Origin: an uncultured Pseudomonadales bacterium
GTDB lineage: Bacteria > Pseudomonadota > Gammaproteobacteria > Pseudomonadales > Azotimanducaceae
Assembly (NCBI GenBank): GCA_938036875.1
Contig: CALHVX010000017.1
Coordinates: 1 to 64,000, forward strand
DNA: 64,000 nucleotides
Direction: 5' to 3'
Position 1 is the first letter of the stretch. Each line of letters opens with the position of its first letter. The position numbers were made by a program, and so were the translations under genes. The notes under the pieces were generated by a model. That model was not told where the DNA came from. It saw only the letters and a program-made list of their open reading frames with translations, and ran no database searches. Shown here piece by piece: positions 16,028-24,704 of this stretch.

Positions 16028-16533
16028 CTTCCCAGGCGGCTGCCAAAACAACGGCGTTGGCAAACGGACCATGGATCAGGTCTGTATTGATGGGTCTCTA
16101 TATCTTGGCCTTGGTCCAGCTCACCAGCTTTGCGGTTGGCATCGGTGCTAGCGCCGGCTTGCTGATTTGGGGTGCTCCCCTGCTGGTGTTGATCCCCATC
16201 GTTGGGCTGCATTTTTTGCAGCCCAACGAGTGCCGCGCTGGCTGGAGCCTGTTTACGGTTTGGCTAGGCTCCACCTATGCTGTTGCGGCAACAACCACCG
16301 AGATACTGGTGTTTGTCCTAATCACAGCCTTAGCGGTTGGCGCCTACTATCGCTCAACCTGGCTATTTGTGGTTGCCTGGCTTGGCCACGTGATCTGGGA
16401 CTTCACCCCTCGAGAACTTCCGGAACTGCTGACGGACCTACCCATCGCCTGCATGATTTTCGACGGCATCATCGGCCTATATTTGGGCTGGATGACATGG
16501 ACTGGCCGGATGAAAGCACCTCTTAGCAAGTGA
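16024..16533 (+). CDS. small integral membrane protein, unknown function
   Basis: A 169-residue hydrophobic protein with about five membrane segments: SVLMGLYILALVQLTSFAVG, GLLIWGAPLLVLIPIVGLHF, an AVAATTTEILVFVLITALAVG segment, STWLFVVAWLGHVIWDF and IACMIFDGIIGLYLGWMTW. The block GHVIWDFTPRELPELLTD between the last two segments is polar and may be functional. I do not recognise the family. The start at 16024 forms an ATGA overlap with the outer-membrane protein stop, which is why I choose it over the track start at 15991. Translational coupling ties it to the two His/Met-rich proteins upstream. Confidence 0.7.
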   Translation: MTSQAAAKTTALANGPWIRSVLMGLYILALVQLTSFAVGIGASAGLLIWGAPLLVLIPIVGLHFLQPNECRAGWSLFTVWLGSTYAVAATTTEILVFVLITALAVGAYYRSTWLFVVAWLGHVIWDFTPRELPELLTDLPIACMIFDGIIGLYLGWMTWTGRMKAPLSK

Positions 16534-16598
16534 CACATGGCGCTATTTGCTAAGCGGGGGGTCCCCTGCGAGACTAAGGCAAGACCCTCCAAGGATGT

Positions 16599-18017
16599 AT
16601 GCCAGTGACCGATTCACCCACGTCCGCTCCAGACATCAAAACGCTCGGCGCACTAAAAGCCACCGGTTACCAAGCAAAGCCAGTTAAACAAGAGCTGCGC
16701 GGCAACCTAATCACCAAGCTACGCACCAAAAGCCCATTGTTTCCAGGTATATCCGGCTACGAAGACACGGTGATCCCACAGCTTGCCAACGCGTTGCTGG
16801 GCCAGCAAGACGTCATCTTCTTAGGCGAACGCGGCCAAGGTAAATCTCGCTTGGTACGTGGTCTAACCAGCTTGCTCGACGAATGGATTCCGACGCTAGC
16901 GGCGGTGGAAATTCCAGAAGACCCGTTAGACCCGATCTCTGCCCAGGGTAAAGCATTGATCGCCGAACAGGGTGATGACGCCCCGATTGCCTGGGTTCAT
17001 CGCGATGAGCGCTACGGTGAGAAGTTGGCAACCCCAGACATTACCATTGCCGACCTAATCGGCGAGGTAGACCCGATTAAAGTGGCCGAAGGCCGTTACC
17101 TAACCGATGAGCTAACCTTGACCTATGGTTTGGTGCCCCGACTTAACCGTGGGATATTTGCCATCAACGAACTGCCCGATTTAGCAGAGCGAATCCAGGT
17201 TGGGTTGCTGAATGTGCTGGAAGAACGCGACGTGCAAATACGCGGTCACAAGGTACGCCTGCCTTTAGACGTTTTCATCGTGGCCACCGCGAACCCCGAG
17301 GACTACACCAATCGCGGGCGCATCATCACACCCCTTAAAGATCGCTACGGTGCCCAAATCCGCACCCACTACCCACCAAGCATTAACCAAGAAGTGGCCA
17401 TCATGCTGCAGGAAGCGGCTATTGCCGGCTGCGAGGGTTGTGAGGTGTCTGTGCCAAGTTACATGCAACAGATCATCGCAGAGATTACCCACACTGCCCG
17501 CTTATCACCCGACATCAACCAGCGCTCCGGTGTCTCCGTTAGAGCATCCATCGCAAATTATGAAGCCTTAGTAGCCAACGCATTGCGTCGTGCCCTACGT
17601 TTAAACGAGAGCCAGGTAGTACCACGCATATCGGATCTCGCATTTATTGTGCCGTCCTTCCAAGGCAAGGTTGAATTTGAAGCCATGGAAGAAGGCCAAG
17701 AGGACAAGATCACTGAACGCATTATTAACAAAGCAATACGCAAAGTGTTTGATGCCCACTACGATATAAACAACCTCGAAGGCGTAGCTACCGCTTTTAA
17801 TGATGGCCTGGAGATCGATGCTGGCGAAGGTCTAGAGACCAGCGCCTATCAAAATATTCTTGAGCAGCTACCCGGGCTGCGCGATGTCTTTGTCGACCTT
17901 GCCAACACCAGCCCACAAGAACAAGCGGCCACCGTAGAGTTTGTGCTGGAAGGACTGCACCTGCACAAACTGTTGAACAAACAGCAGATAGGTGAACACA
18001 ACACGTACACCGGTTAG
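16599..18017 (+). CDS. AAA+ ATPase, magnesium-chelatase ChlI/MoxR-like, partner of VWA protein
   Basis: A 472-residue AAA+ ATPase. Walker A is GERGQGKSR at about residues 76-84, a Walker B-like GIFAINELPDL is near 185, and a sensor-type IVATANPEDYTNRGRI is near 227. The order matches the helix-2-insert clade that includes BchI/ChlI, MoxR and RavA. Automated pipelines often call this family a sigma-54-interacting regulator, but no DNA-binding domain is visible, so I reject that. An AAGGA ribosome site is only 3 bases from ATG 16599 and 9 from GTG 16605, so translation may start at GTG. It is followed 9 bases later by the VWA protein. By analogy with ChlI/ChlD and RavA/ViaA they should form a remodelling or metal-insertion complex. 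Confidence 0.85.
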   Translation: MPVTDSPTSAPDIKTLGALKATGYQAKPVKQELRGNLITKLRTKSPLFPGISGYEDTVIPQLANALLGQQDVIFLGERGQGKSRLVRGLTSLLDEWIPTLAAVEIPEDPLDPISAQGKALIAEQGDDAPIAWVHRDERYGEKLATPDITIADLIGEVDPIKVAEGRYLTDELTLTYGLVPRLNRGIFAINELPDLAERIQVGLLNVLEERDVQIRGHKVRLPLDVFIVATANPEDYTNRGRIITPLKDRYGAQIRTHYPPSINQEVAIMLQEAAIAGCEGCEVSVPSYMQQIIAEITHTARLSPDINQRSGVSVRASIANYEALVANALRRALRLNESQVVPRISDLAFIVPSFQGKVEFEAMEEGQEDKITERIINKAIRKVFDAHYDINNLEGVATAFNDGLEIDAGEGLETSAYQNILEQLPGLRDVFVDLANTSPQEQAATVEFVLEGLHLHKLLNKQQIGEHNTYTG

Positions 18018-18026
18018 GGGAATCTT

Positions 18027-20033
18027 GTGCCGAAAGCCAACGGTTTAACACGCTACAGCTTGTGGGACGGCAGCCAAACGCCGCCACTGGACGCAGACGC
18101 CATCATCGAGGCGCTATCCGAAGACCTGATGGAATACGGCGATTTGCGCTGGGCTATGCGCAACCTAATGTCGAGGGGCATGACCATGCCCCAAGGTGGC
18201 GCCATGCAAGGCTTGCGAGATCTTCTAAAGCAGCTAAGAGACAAAAAACGCGCCCAGCTCGAGCGCTACAACCTGGACGGCATGTTTGATCAGTTCCGCG
18301 AACGCCTTGATGCTATCGAAGCAGCGGAGCGCACTCGCATCAACGAATGGATGAACGGTGACAATCCGGGCACCGAGTTTTCCAACGACCTGTTCAAAAA
18401 CATCGCCACGAACAATTCACAGCAGCTAGACGAACTGCCCGAGGACCTACCGAGTCGCATCAAGACCTTAGAAAAATACGAATTTCTCAACCCAGATGCA
18501 CAACGGGATTTTCTTGAGCTGCTGAACGAGCTTCGGCGAGCCATGGCCAACTCGTTCTTCAAAGATGTTGAGAACATGGTCCAAAACTTATCCGACGGCG
18601 ATATCGACCGCATGCAGGATATGCTCAAAGCACTCAACGAGATGTTAGTTAAGAAAATTTCCGGAGAAGACCCTGGGTTCGAAGACTTTATGTCGAATTT
18701 TGGTGATATGTTCGGTGATAACCCACCACAGTCGCTGGATGAACTGCTAGCGCAAATGCAGGCCCAAATGGCCGCTGCGCAATCGTTAATGAACTCCCTA
18801 AGCGACGAGCAACGAGCCCAACTGGGAGCGTTGATGGGAGACCGGCTGGGTGATCCAAATTTGCAATCTGAGCTAGCCAAGCTCAGCAAAGAGCTCGATT
18901 TCTTGAACCCCGAAGGTGGTCAGTACAAGTTCTCTGGCGAAGAGTCGCTCGGATTAGAGGAAGCCATGCGCTTAATGAGCGAGATGCAAGACCTCGATGC
19001 GCTTACCGAGCAAATGCAAAAGGCGGAACGTGCAGGGCAGCTCGATGGTATTGACAAAGATCTGCTGCGCGACTTGCTAGGAGACGATGCTGCCGACAAT
19101 TTGGATAACCTCGACCAGCTCATGCAAGCCCTAGAGGAAGCTGGCTATGTGCGCCCGGGAGACAAAAATCGGTGGGAGCTGACACCCCGTGGCTCCAGGA
19201 TGATTGGCCAAAAAGCATTGGGTGAAATCTATAATCGGCTAAAAAAACAGAGTTTAGGCAATCACGCGCTACCCGAAGAAGGCCGCTTCGGTGAACGCTT
19301 AGAGCAAACCAAAGAGTTTGAGTTTGGCGATTCATTTCAAGTGCACATGCCACGCACAATCCGCAACGCCATAGCGCGCAACGGCCCAAGCACACCGGTT
19401 AAACTGCTACCTCAAGACTTTGAGGTGTATCGCAGCGAGACCATCACCTCCACCGCTACCGCGCTGCTGGTTGACCTGTCTTGGTCTATGGCCTTACGTG
19501 GCTCATTTCAGGCGGCAAAAAAGGTGGCGCTGGCACTGCACCAGCTGATCACCATGCAATACCCCAAAGACAGCTTCTACATCATCGGCTTTGCTGCAAC
19601 CGCCAAAGAGCTGCAACCCAAAGACCTACCTTACCTACAGTGGGATGAGTACGTGCTAGGCACCAACATGCAACACGCGTTGATGCTGGCAGAACGTAAG
19701 CTTGCCAGCCACAACGGCGGTACCAAGCAAATCATTATGATTTCAGACGGTGAGCCCACGGCGCACATGTTCAAAGGCGAGGCACAATTTGCCTACCCGC
19801 CAACCCAAGAAACCTTGCGCGCTACGCTAAGAGCAGTAAAACACTGCACCACCAGAGGCATTGCAATCAACACCTTTATGCTGGAAAGCAGCGAGCTCTT
19901 GCGCGCCTTTATGGATGAGATTGCGCGCATCAATGGTGGTCGAGTGTTTTACACTTCACCCGACCAGCTGGGCGAGTACATCTTGGTCGACTACGTACAG
20001 CACAAACGCAAAAAGTTAGGCCGTCATCAATAA
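18027..20033 (+). CDS. VWA domain-containing partner of the AAA+ ATPase
   Basis: A 668-residue protein starting at GTG with AGGGGA upstream. Residues 1-450 are acidic, Met/Gln-rich and strongly helical (repeated LLAQMQAQMAAAQS and LMSEMQDLDALTEQ stretches), possibly coiled coil. Residues 470-650 form a von Willebrand A domain with an intact MIDAS: DLSWS near residue 482, a threonine in LGTNMQHAL, and ISDGEPTAH near 572. Such cytoplasmic VWA proteins work with AAA+ ATPases in ChlD/ChlI or ViaA/RavA style. Its 3' end overlaps the convergent acyl-CoA dehydrogenase by 7 bases. The client of this pair is unknown; nothing nearby except the membrane cluster upstream gives a hint. Confidence 0.88.
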   Translation: MPKANGLTRYSLWDGSQTPPLDADAIIEALSEDLMEYGDLRWAMRNLMSRGMTMPQGGAMQGLRDLLKQLRDKKRAQLERYNLDGMFDQFRERLDAIEAAERTRINEWMNGDNPGTEFSNDLFKNIATNNSQQLDELPEDLPSRIKTLEKYEFLNPDAQRDFLELLNELRRAMANSFFKDVENMVQNLSDGDIDRMQDMLKALNEMLVKKISGEDPGFEDFMSNFGDMFGDNPPQSLDELLAQMQAQMAAAQSLMNSLSDEQRAQLGALMGDRLGDPNLQSELAKLSKELDFLNPEGGQYKFSGEESLGLEEAMRLMSEMQDLDALTEQMQKAERAGQLDGIDKDLLRDLLGDDAADNLDNLDQLMQALEEAGYVRPGDKNRWELTPRGSRMIGQKALGEIYNRLKKQSLGNHALPEEGRFGERLEQTKEFEFGDSFQVHMPRTIRNAIARNGPSTPVKLLPQDFEVYRSETITSTATALLVDLSWSMALRGSFQAAKKVALALHQLITMQYPKDSFYIIGFAATAKELQPKDLPYLQWDEYVLGTNMQHALMLAERKLASHNGGTKQIIMISDGEPTAHMFKGEAQFAYPPTQETLRATLRAVKHCTTRGIAINTFMLESSELLRAFMDEIARINGGRVFYTSPDQLGEYILVDYVQHKRKKLGRHQ

Positions 20034-21193
20034 GACTTGGGCAACTCCAAGACATGCTCTGTGACGTAATTGAGAATCATCTCTTGGGAGATTGGGGCAA
20101 TACGCATTAGCCGAGCTTCGCGCCAGTAACGCTCTACGTGGTACTCGCTTGCGTAACCAAAGCCTCCATGGGTTTGCATGGCTTGGTCCGCGGTTTGAAA
20201 GGACGCATCGGCAGCCAACCATTTCGCCATGTTGGCTTCCGCCCCACAAGGTTGACCCTGGTCAAGTAACCACGCGGCCTTTCGTATCATTAGCTCCGCT
20301 GCATCCAAACGCATCTTGGCCTCACCCAGTGGAAAAGCCACCCCTTGGTTCTGACCAATAGGCCGACCGAACACAACCCGGTCTTGGGCGTAAGCCACGG
20401 CACGCCGCAAAGCGGCGCGTCCAATCCCGAGCGCTTCTGCTGCAATCAAAATGCGTTCAGCATTCAAGCCATCCAGCAAGTAACGAAAACCCTTACCCTC
20501 TTCCCCCACGCGGTCGGCAACGGCCACGGGTAAGTCATCGTAGACCACTTCGCAGGTAGCCACCGCGTTACGGCCGACCTTGTCGATAGGGGAAATATCA
20601 ACCTCTGGTCGTTGTAGCTCTGCCAGCAGCAGGGTCATACCATCGGTACGTCGCTCGGATTTCTCTTTTGGCGTGGTTCGTACTAGCAGCAACACTCGTT
20701 CAGCGATTAACGCTTTGGTAGTCCAAACCTTACGCCCGCGGACTATGTACTGATCACCCTCCAAACGGGCCGAGGTTGTGATAGAGGTCGTATCGGTGCC
20801 TGCATCAGGCTCGGTAACCCCAAAGGCGACGTGCAAATCGCCGCTAGCTACTCTGGGCAGATAAGCCTGCTTCATGGCATCCGTTCCGTACTTGACCACC
20901 GGGTGCATACCAAAAATCGATAAATGTAGCGCGGTAGCACCGTTCATGGCCGCCCCGGACGCCGCCACCTCTTCTAGCACAATAGAGGCTTCGGTGATGC
21001 CACGGCCGCTACCACCATAGGCTTCGGGTATCGCAATACCAATCCAGCCACCCGCCGCCATCGCGTCGTAAAATTCCCAGGGGAACTCATGGCGCTTGTC
21101 TTTATCCGCCCAATATTCGTCAGGGAAGTCAGCGCACACCTTGCGCACCGCATCTCGAATTAACTCGTGCTCGTCTTCTATCTGAAAATCCAT
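20027..21193 (-). CDS. acyl-CoA dehydrogenase
   Basis: A 388-residue acyl-CoA dehydrogenase. Visible marks are IGIAIPEAYGGSGRG, VAFGVTEPDAGTDT (FAD/substrate contact, with D-A-G-T-D replacing the more usual D.GSD), VVFGRPIGQNQ and HGGFGYASEYHVERYWREA. The C-terminal segment is RIAPISQEMILNYV in place of the typical FEGTSEIQ, so the catalytic base is presumably the glutamate of SQEMI; this variant is common in the family. The gene is divergent from the MaoC-CitE-crotonase operon, with 135 bases between starts, and may serve the same pathway. It overlaps the end of the VWA gene by 7 bases. Confidence 0.9.
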   Translation of the reverse strand: MDFQIEDEHELIRDAVRKVCADFPDEYWADKDKRHEFPWEFYDAMAAGGWIGIAIPEAYGGSGRGITEASIVLEEVAASGAAMNGATALHLSIFGMHPVVKYGTDAMKQAYLPRVASGDLHVAFGVTEPDAGTDTTSITTSARLEGDQYIVRGRKVWTTKALIAERVLLLVRTTPKEKSERRTDGMTLLLAELQRPEVDISPIDKVGRNAVATCEVVYDDLPVAVADRVGEEGKGFRYLLDGLNAERILIAAEALGIGRAALRRAVAYAQDRVVFGRPIGQNQGVAFPLGEAKMRLDAAELMIRKAAWLLDQGQPCGAEANMAKWLAADASFQTADQAMQTHGGFGYASEYHVERYWREARLMRIAPISQEMILNYVTEHVLELPKSY

Positions 21194-21328
21194 TGATCTA
21201 GGCTCTGCTGGAATGACTAGCCCTAACTTATCACTGACGCCTCACAGATGGCAGACGATGGCAGCGGAAGACGAAAGACGGTAACTTACAGCCTGCACCA
21301 TTTTGGGCAGTAACGCTGGGGAGGGGAT

Positions 21329-21805
21329 GTGGCAGGTAAATATTTCGAAGAGCTCAATGTTGGTGATGAATACGCACATCAGCCGGGAAGGACAGTAACG
21401 GAAACCGATAACTTGCTGTTTTCCACCCTGACGCTCAACCTGCAACCACTCCACTTGGATGCAGAATTTGCGGCCAAAACTCAGCATGGGCAGATCTTAG
21501 TCAACAGTATCTTCACCCTGGGCTTGGTGGTTGGCGTTTCTGTGGCTGACACCACCTTGGGAACCACGCTGGGAAACCTTGGGTTTGACAAAACCACCTT
21601 TCCTAACCCTGTCTTTATCGGCGATACCATCAGCGTCAGCACCCTCGTCAAGGACAAACGCGCAAGCAAATCAAAACCGGATCGTGGCATTGTGACTTTC
21701 GAACACATTGGTCGCAATCAACGTGGCGAGATCGTCTGCTCTTGCTTGCGCGGCGGCATGATGATGATGCGTCCACCAGCCAGCGCTCAAGAAGGTGCTC
21801 AATGA
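21329..21805 (+). CDS. MaoC-family hotdog hydratase
   Basis: A 158-residue single-hotdog protein of the MaoC dehydratase family. It starts at GTG 21329 (MAGKYFEELNVGDEY) with GAGGGGAT upstream. The active-site block reads LTLNLQPLHLDAEFA; in classical R-hydratases this region is D.NP.H.D, so the first Asp is Asn here while the His is kept. It is followed by HGQILVNSIFTLGLVVG. This subgroup is often paired with CitE-like lyases. Its stop overlaps the next start as ATGA. In a CitE-linked context the likely reaction is hydration of an unsaturated dicarboxyl-CoA such as itaconyl- or mesaconyl-CoA; this is inference. Confidence 0.86.
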   Translation: MAGKYFEELNVGDEYAHQPGRTVTETDNLLFSTLTLNLQPLHLDAEFAAKTQHGQILVNSIFTLGLVVGVSVADTTLGTTLGNLGFDKTTFPNPVFIGDTISVSTLVKDKRASKSKPDRGIVTFEHIGRNQRGEIVCSCLRGGMMMMRPPASAQEGAQ

Positions 21806-22731
21806 GTGAAGTAGACAACCGCACAGCCGGAGCCGACCGCTTGCGTCGCTCCTTGCACTTTGTGCCAGGTGCCAACGAAAAGATGTTGAACAAATCGTTA
21901 GCCACCGCTGCTGACAGTTTAGTCTTAGATTTAGAAGATGCGGTGACCCCAGAAAACAAGGGCAGCGCACGACAAACCGTCACCGAATGGCTCAAGGCGG
22001 TCGATTTCGGCAACAAAGAAAGAACGGTACGCATGAACCCGTTGCACTCACCCTGGGGTCGCGAGGATCTAACCGTAACCATGCAACATCCACCCGATGC
22101 GTATCTAGTGCCTAAGGTATCCACCTTAGAAGAACTAAACGAGATCGATCGGACTATTACGGCGCTAGAACATGAGTACGGTCATCCCAGCGGCCAAGTA
22201 GGTTTGTTGCTGGTCGCAACAGAAACACCAATCGGCGCATTGAACATATCTACCTTTAGCCAGTGTTCGCGGGTTATCGGTTTGTCATGGGGTGCAGAAG
22301 ATCTGTCTGCGGCCTTGGGCGCACCACGCAACCGGCGACCTAACGGCGAGTATCTTGAGCCGTACAAGTATTGCCGGACCCAAACGTTGCTATGCGCGGC
22401 AGCCGCCAACCTACAACCAATAGATACGGTTTTTGTGGACATCAATAACCCTCAGGCACTCCAAGAAGACTGCCAAGAAGCGGCCTGGATGGGATTCACC
22501 GGCAAGATCACCATCCACCCTAACCAAATTGATGCAGTGAATGCTGCCTTTACCCCTTCCGTTGATGAGTTAGATTACGCCCAGCGACTGCTTGAGGCCT
22601 TTGCGGTTGAACAAGCGGCTGGGCGCATGGCATTTGCGTTTGAGGGGCAGATGGTGGATGTACCGCATCTAAGTCGAGCACAGCGTTTGCTTGAGCGCGC
22701 GGCTAAAATCAAAGCGCTAGCCGTAAGCTAA
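21802..22731 (+). CDS. CoA ester lyase, CitE-like (citramalyl/malyl-CoA lyase type)
   Basis: A 309-residue HpcH/HpaI-CitE family protein. ATG 21802 overlaps the MaoC stop; the track start at 21742 would lie inside the MaoC gene. Blocks include RRSLHFVPGANEKMLNKSL, LVLDLEDAVTPENK, the metal-binding region LLLVATETPIGALN, WGAEDLSAALGAP and FTGKITIHPNQIDAVN. It is closer to stand-alone CitE/CLYBL-type lyases than the paralogue at 12.3 kb. With a MaoC hydratase before it and a crotonase after it, it could cleave citramalyl-CoA to acetyl-CoA and pyruvate, as in itaconate/mesaconate degradation, but a CoA-transferase for that route is not in the window. Confidence 0.88.
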   Translation: MSEVDNRTAGADRLRRSLHFVPGANEKMLNKSLATAADSLVLDLEDAVTPENKGSARQTVTEWLKAVDFGNKERTVRMNPLHSPWGREDLTVTMQHPPDAYLVPKVSTLEELNEIDRTITALEHEYGHPSGQVGLLLVATETPIGALNISTFSQCSRVIGLSWGAEDLSAALGAPRNRRPNGEYLEPYKYCRTQTLLCAAAANLQPIDTVFVDINNPQALQEDCQEAAWMGFTGKITIHPNQIDAVNAAFTPSVDELDYAQRLLEAFAVEQAAGRMAFAFEGQMVDVPHLSRAQRLLERAAKIKALAVS

Positions 22732-22770
22732 CCCCAGATCAATATCTCCAAACAGACAGGCAACCAAACC

Positions 22771-23595
22771 ATGAGTGAAGCAAAAACCGTTGAGCAACTC
22801 ACGCTCGCAACGGAACGCATGCAAGCTTGGATAACAGATGATGGCATTGGTTGGATGTTGTTCAACAACCCCGCACGTCACAATGCGTTAGCGCTAGAGA
22901 TGTGGACCGGTATTGGAGACATCTTAGAAGCCTTTGCCGCAGATGACCGCGTGCGGGTGGTTATTATGCGTGGAGCGGGCGGCAAAGCCTTTGTTTCGGG
23001 CGCCGATATTTCGGAGTTTGATACCAAACGTAGTAGCGCAGAGCAAAAGCGCAGCTACGGCCGGATTGCCGGGCGTGCAACACGCTGGCTCGCCAACATC
23101 AATAAACCGCTGTTGGCGCTCATCGAAGGCTATTGCATTGGTGGTGGCCTAGCCACGGCGCTAGCCGCTGACGTTCGCATTGCTACTGCCGACTCAACCT
23201 TCGGCATACCGGCCGCTCGCTTGGGCTTGGGTTATGAGTACGATGGATTGGCGAAGCTTGCTCGAACAGTAGGCCCCGCTCACGCGCGCGACATCATGTT
23301 GTCCGCTCGTTTTTTTCAAGCACCCGAAGCGGCAAACATGGGTCTCATCAATTTTGTGCAGCCACAAAGTGACATTGAGCAGTTCACCAAAGATTACGCA
23401 CAACGGATCGCTGGCAATGCACCATTAACGGTCCAGGCAGCCAAAGCTGCCGTAAACGCCTTCGAAGCTGGTGGTGACAAAGAAACGGTTGCGCAAGTCG
23501 AAGCCCTGGTTAACCATTGCTTTGATAGTGCTGACTACGCTGAGGGCCGCGCTGCCTTTGCAGCCAAACGCAAACCTAGGTTTCAAGGCCGCTAG
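22771..23595 (+). CDS. enoyl-CoA hydratase/isomerase family protein
   Basis: A 274-residue crotonase-fold protein. The two oxyanion-hole segments are visible: KAFVSGADISEF and IEGYCIGGGLATALAADVRIA. The later FGIPAARLGLGYEYDGLAKL block carries a Glu-Tyr where hydratases usually place the second catalytic glutamate region. It lies 39 bases after the CitE-like gene and is probably the third gene of the MaoC-CitE operon. The superfamily covers hydratases, isomerases, hydrolases and decarboxylases, so only the class is certain. The stop codon shares the palindrome GCTAGC with the stop of the convergent small gene. Confidence 0.9.
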   Translation: MSEAKTVEQLTLATERMQAWITDDGIGWMLFNNPARHNALALEMWTGIGDILEAFAADDRVRVVIMRGAGGKAFVSGADISEFDTKRSSAEQKRSYGRIAGRATRWLANINKPLLALIEGYCIGGGLATALAADVRIATADSTFGIPAARLGLGYEYDGLAKLARTVGPAHARDIMLSARFFQAPEAANMGLINFVQPQSDIEQFTKDYAQRIAGNAPLTVQAAKAAVNAFEAGGDKETVAQVEALVNHCFDSADYAEGRAAFAAKRKPRFQGR

Positions 23596-23852
23596 CTGCC
23601 AACCCGCTTAATTTCTGGGAAGTGACACCCAGTATTCGATGCAGCGGCAAAGGCATAAGCCGCCTGCTTGGACAAAGGCTCATTCGCCGCATGCCACTGG
23701 CTCACGATGAGCCCTGCCTCTACACCGGCCTGTAACCGGCTCGCAAAGGGACCAAAAATCACTCCCGATGCCATCTCCACAAACCATTCTTGGCTGCGTG
23801 CGTAAACCTTGTATATCCCCGAACCGCTCGGCGCTACTTCAAACTGTGCCAT
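23592..23852 (-). CDS. small hypothetical protein (86 aa)
   Basis: An 86-residue protein starting MAQFEVAPSGSGIYKVYARS. It has aromatic residues spaced in short strands (YKVYARSQEWFVEMASGVIFGPF), a helix with an unusual alanine-rich stretch (KQAAYAFAAASN) and one cysteine near the C-terminus. No signal peptide or membrane segment is visible. I do not recognise the family. It converges with the crotonase gene, sharing the GCTAGC that gives both stops, and is divergent from the exopolysaccharide export gene. The sense of the reading frame (balanced composition, ATG start) makes it likely real, but it is unsupported by any domain. Confidence 0.5.
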   Translation of the reverse strand: MAQFEVAPSGSGIYKVYARSQEWFVEMASGVIFGPFASRLQAGVEAGLIVSQWHAANEPLSKQAAYAFAAASNTGCHFPEIKRVGS

Positions 23853-24038
23853 GCTTTACTGCCCTATTCCTTCAGCGCTTAATTTGACAGAATTTGAGCC
23901 TCGATTCTGTGCTACATGCTTAGATTCTGTCTTGCCTATGTAAGCAGTTGTTTGCGGCTGGCCACATTGGCCTGCCAAAGGTTGTATCATCCGCAACAGC
24001 TAATTCTTAGACCGTCAAAAGGACCGAGGGGATCCGTT

Positions 24039-24704
24039 ATGTTTATATCTACAATAACTGCTAATTTGACAAGCAAATTCGCTAGTGCAGTCGCAACCAC
24101 AGCCGCTAAATGCGTAAGCATTGCTTTGTTTGCAATGCTGGCCGGATGTGTAGCACCCGCAGGTGGCCCTCCCCCAGATACCGGGATGGACGTAACCGAA
24201 TTTGCCCAGGAATACCAAATCGGCGTTGGTGACAATCTACGCATCGAGGTTTGGCGTAATCCTGACCTGAGCGTTAACGTGCCCGTTCGCCCAGATGGAA
24301 AAATTTCAGTGCCCCTAGCAGGCGACATCCTTGTTGGTGGTAAAACGCCAACCGCAGTAAGCACAGATTTGACCAAGAGCCTGTCAACCTACATTCGTGA
24401 CCCTTACGTCACCGTTATCGTTACTGACATGGGCAGCGCCAACTATCGAAACCGGGTGCGCGTTACCGGTGCGGTTGACCGCCCCGTATCTCAGCCTTAT
24501 CGCCAAGGCATGACAGTGCTAGATATGGTTTTAGAAGCAGGTGGTCCCAACGAATTCGCCAACATGAACCGGACCGTGCTCTATAGAGCTTCCGGTGACC
24601 GCATCGAGATTCGCTTAGACCGAATCCTGCGTCGTGGTGATATGGCAACAAACTACGCTTTGAAGCCGGGTGATGTGATCACGGTACCTGAACGTGTCTT
24701 CTAG
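24039..24704 (+). CDS. polysaccharide export lipoprotein, PEP-CTERM/XrtA-associated (Wza-like)
   Basis: A 221-residue export protein with a lipoprotein signal ending in the lipobox LAGC (about residue 33), then YQIGVGDNLRIEVWRNPDLS, the Poly_export domain hallmark, and a SLBB-like domain with VRVTGAVDRPVSQPYRQGMT and a final LKPGDVITVPERVF. The length and the short form, with one SLBB-like repeat and no C-terminal amphipathic helix, match the PEP-CTERM-associated export family (as I recall TIGR03027). ATG 24039 is preceded by GAGGGGAT; the track start is too far upstream. It would form a periplasmic and outer-membrane part of an exopolysaccharide exporter. The next gene overlaps it by 11 bases. 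Confidence 0.88.
   Translation: MFISTITANLTSKFASAVATTAAKCVSIALFAMLAGCVAPAGGPPPDTGMDVTEFAQEYQIGVGDNLRIEVWRNPDLSVNVPVRPDGKISVPLAGDILVGGKTPTAVSTDLTKSLSTYIRDPYVTVIVTDMGSANYRNRVRVTGAVDRPVSQPYRQGMTVLDMVLEAGGPNEFANMNRTVLYRASGDRIEIRLDRILRRGDMATNYALKPGDVITVPERVF

Noticed and set aside
16599-18017. Sigma-54-dependent activator
   Set aside because: The AAA+ protein has no GAFTGA loop and no DNA-binding domain; it belongs to the ChlI/MoxR clade and pairs with a VWA protein.
23853-24038. Sigma-54 promoter (GG-N10-GC) for the PEP-CTERM-type genes
   Set aside because: TGGCC...TGCC segments occur but the spacing or the TTGC element does not match. A GG-N10-GC was also seen near 28.9 kb upstream of PrsT without TT in the -12 box. 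Both are too weak to report.
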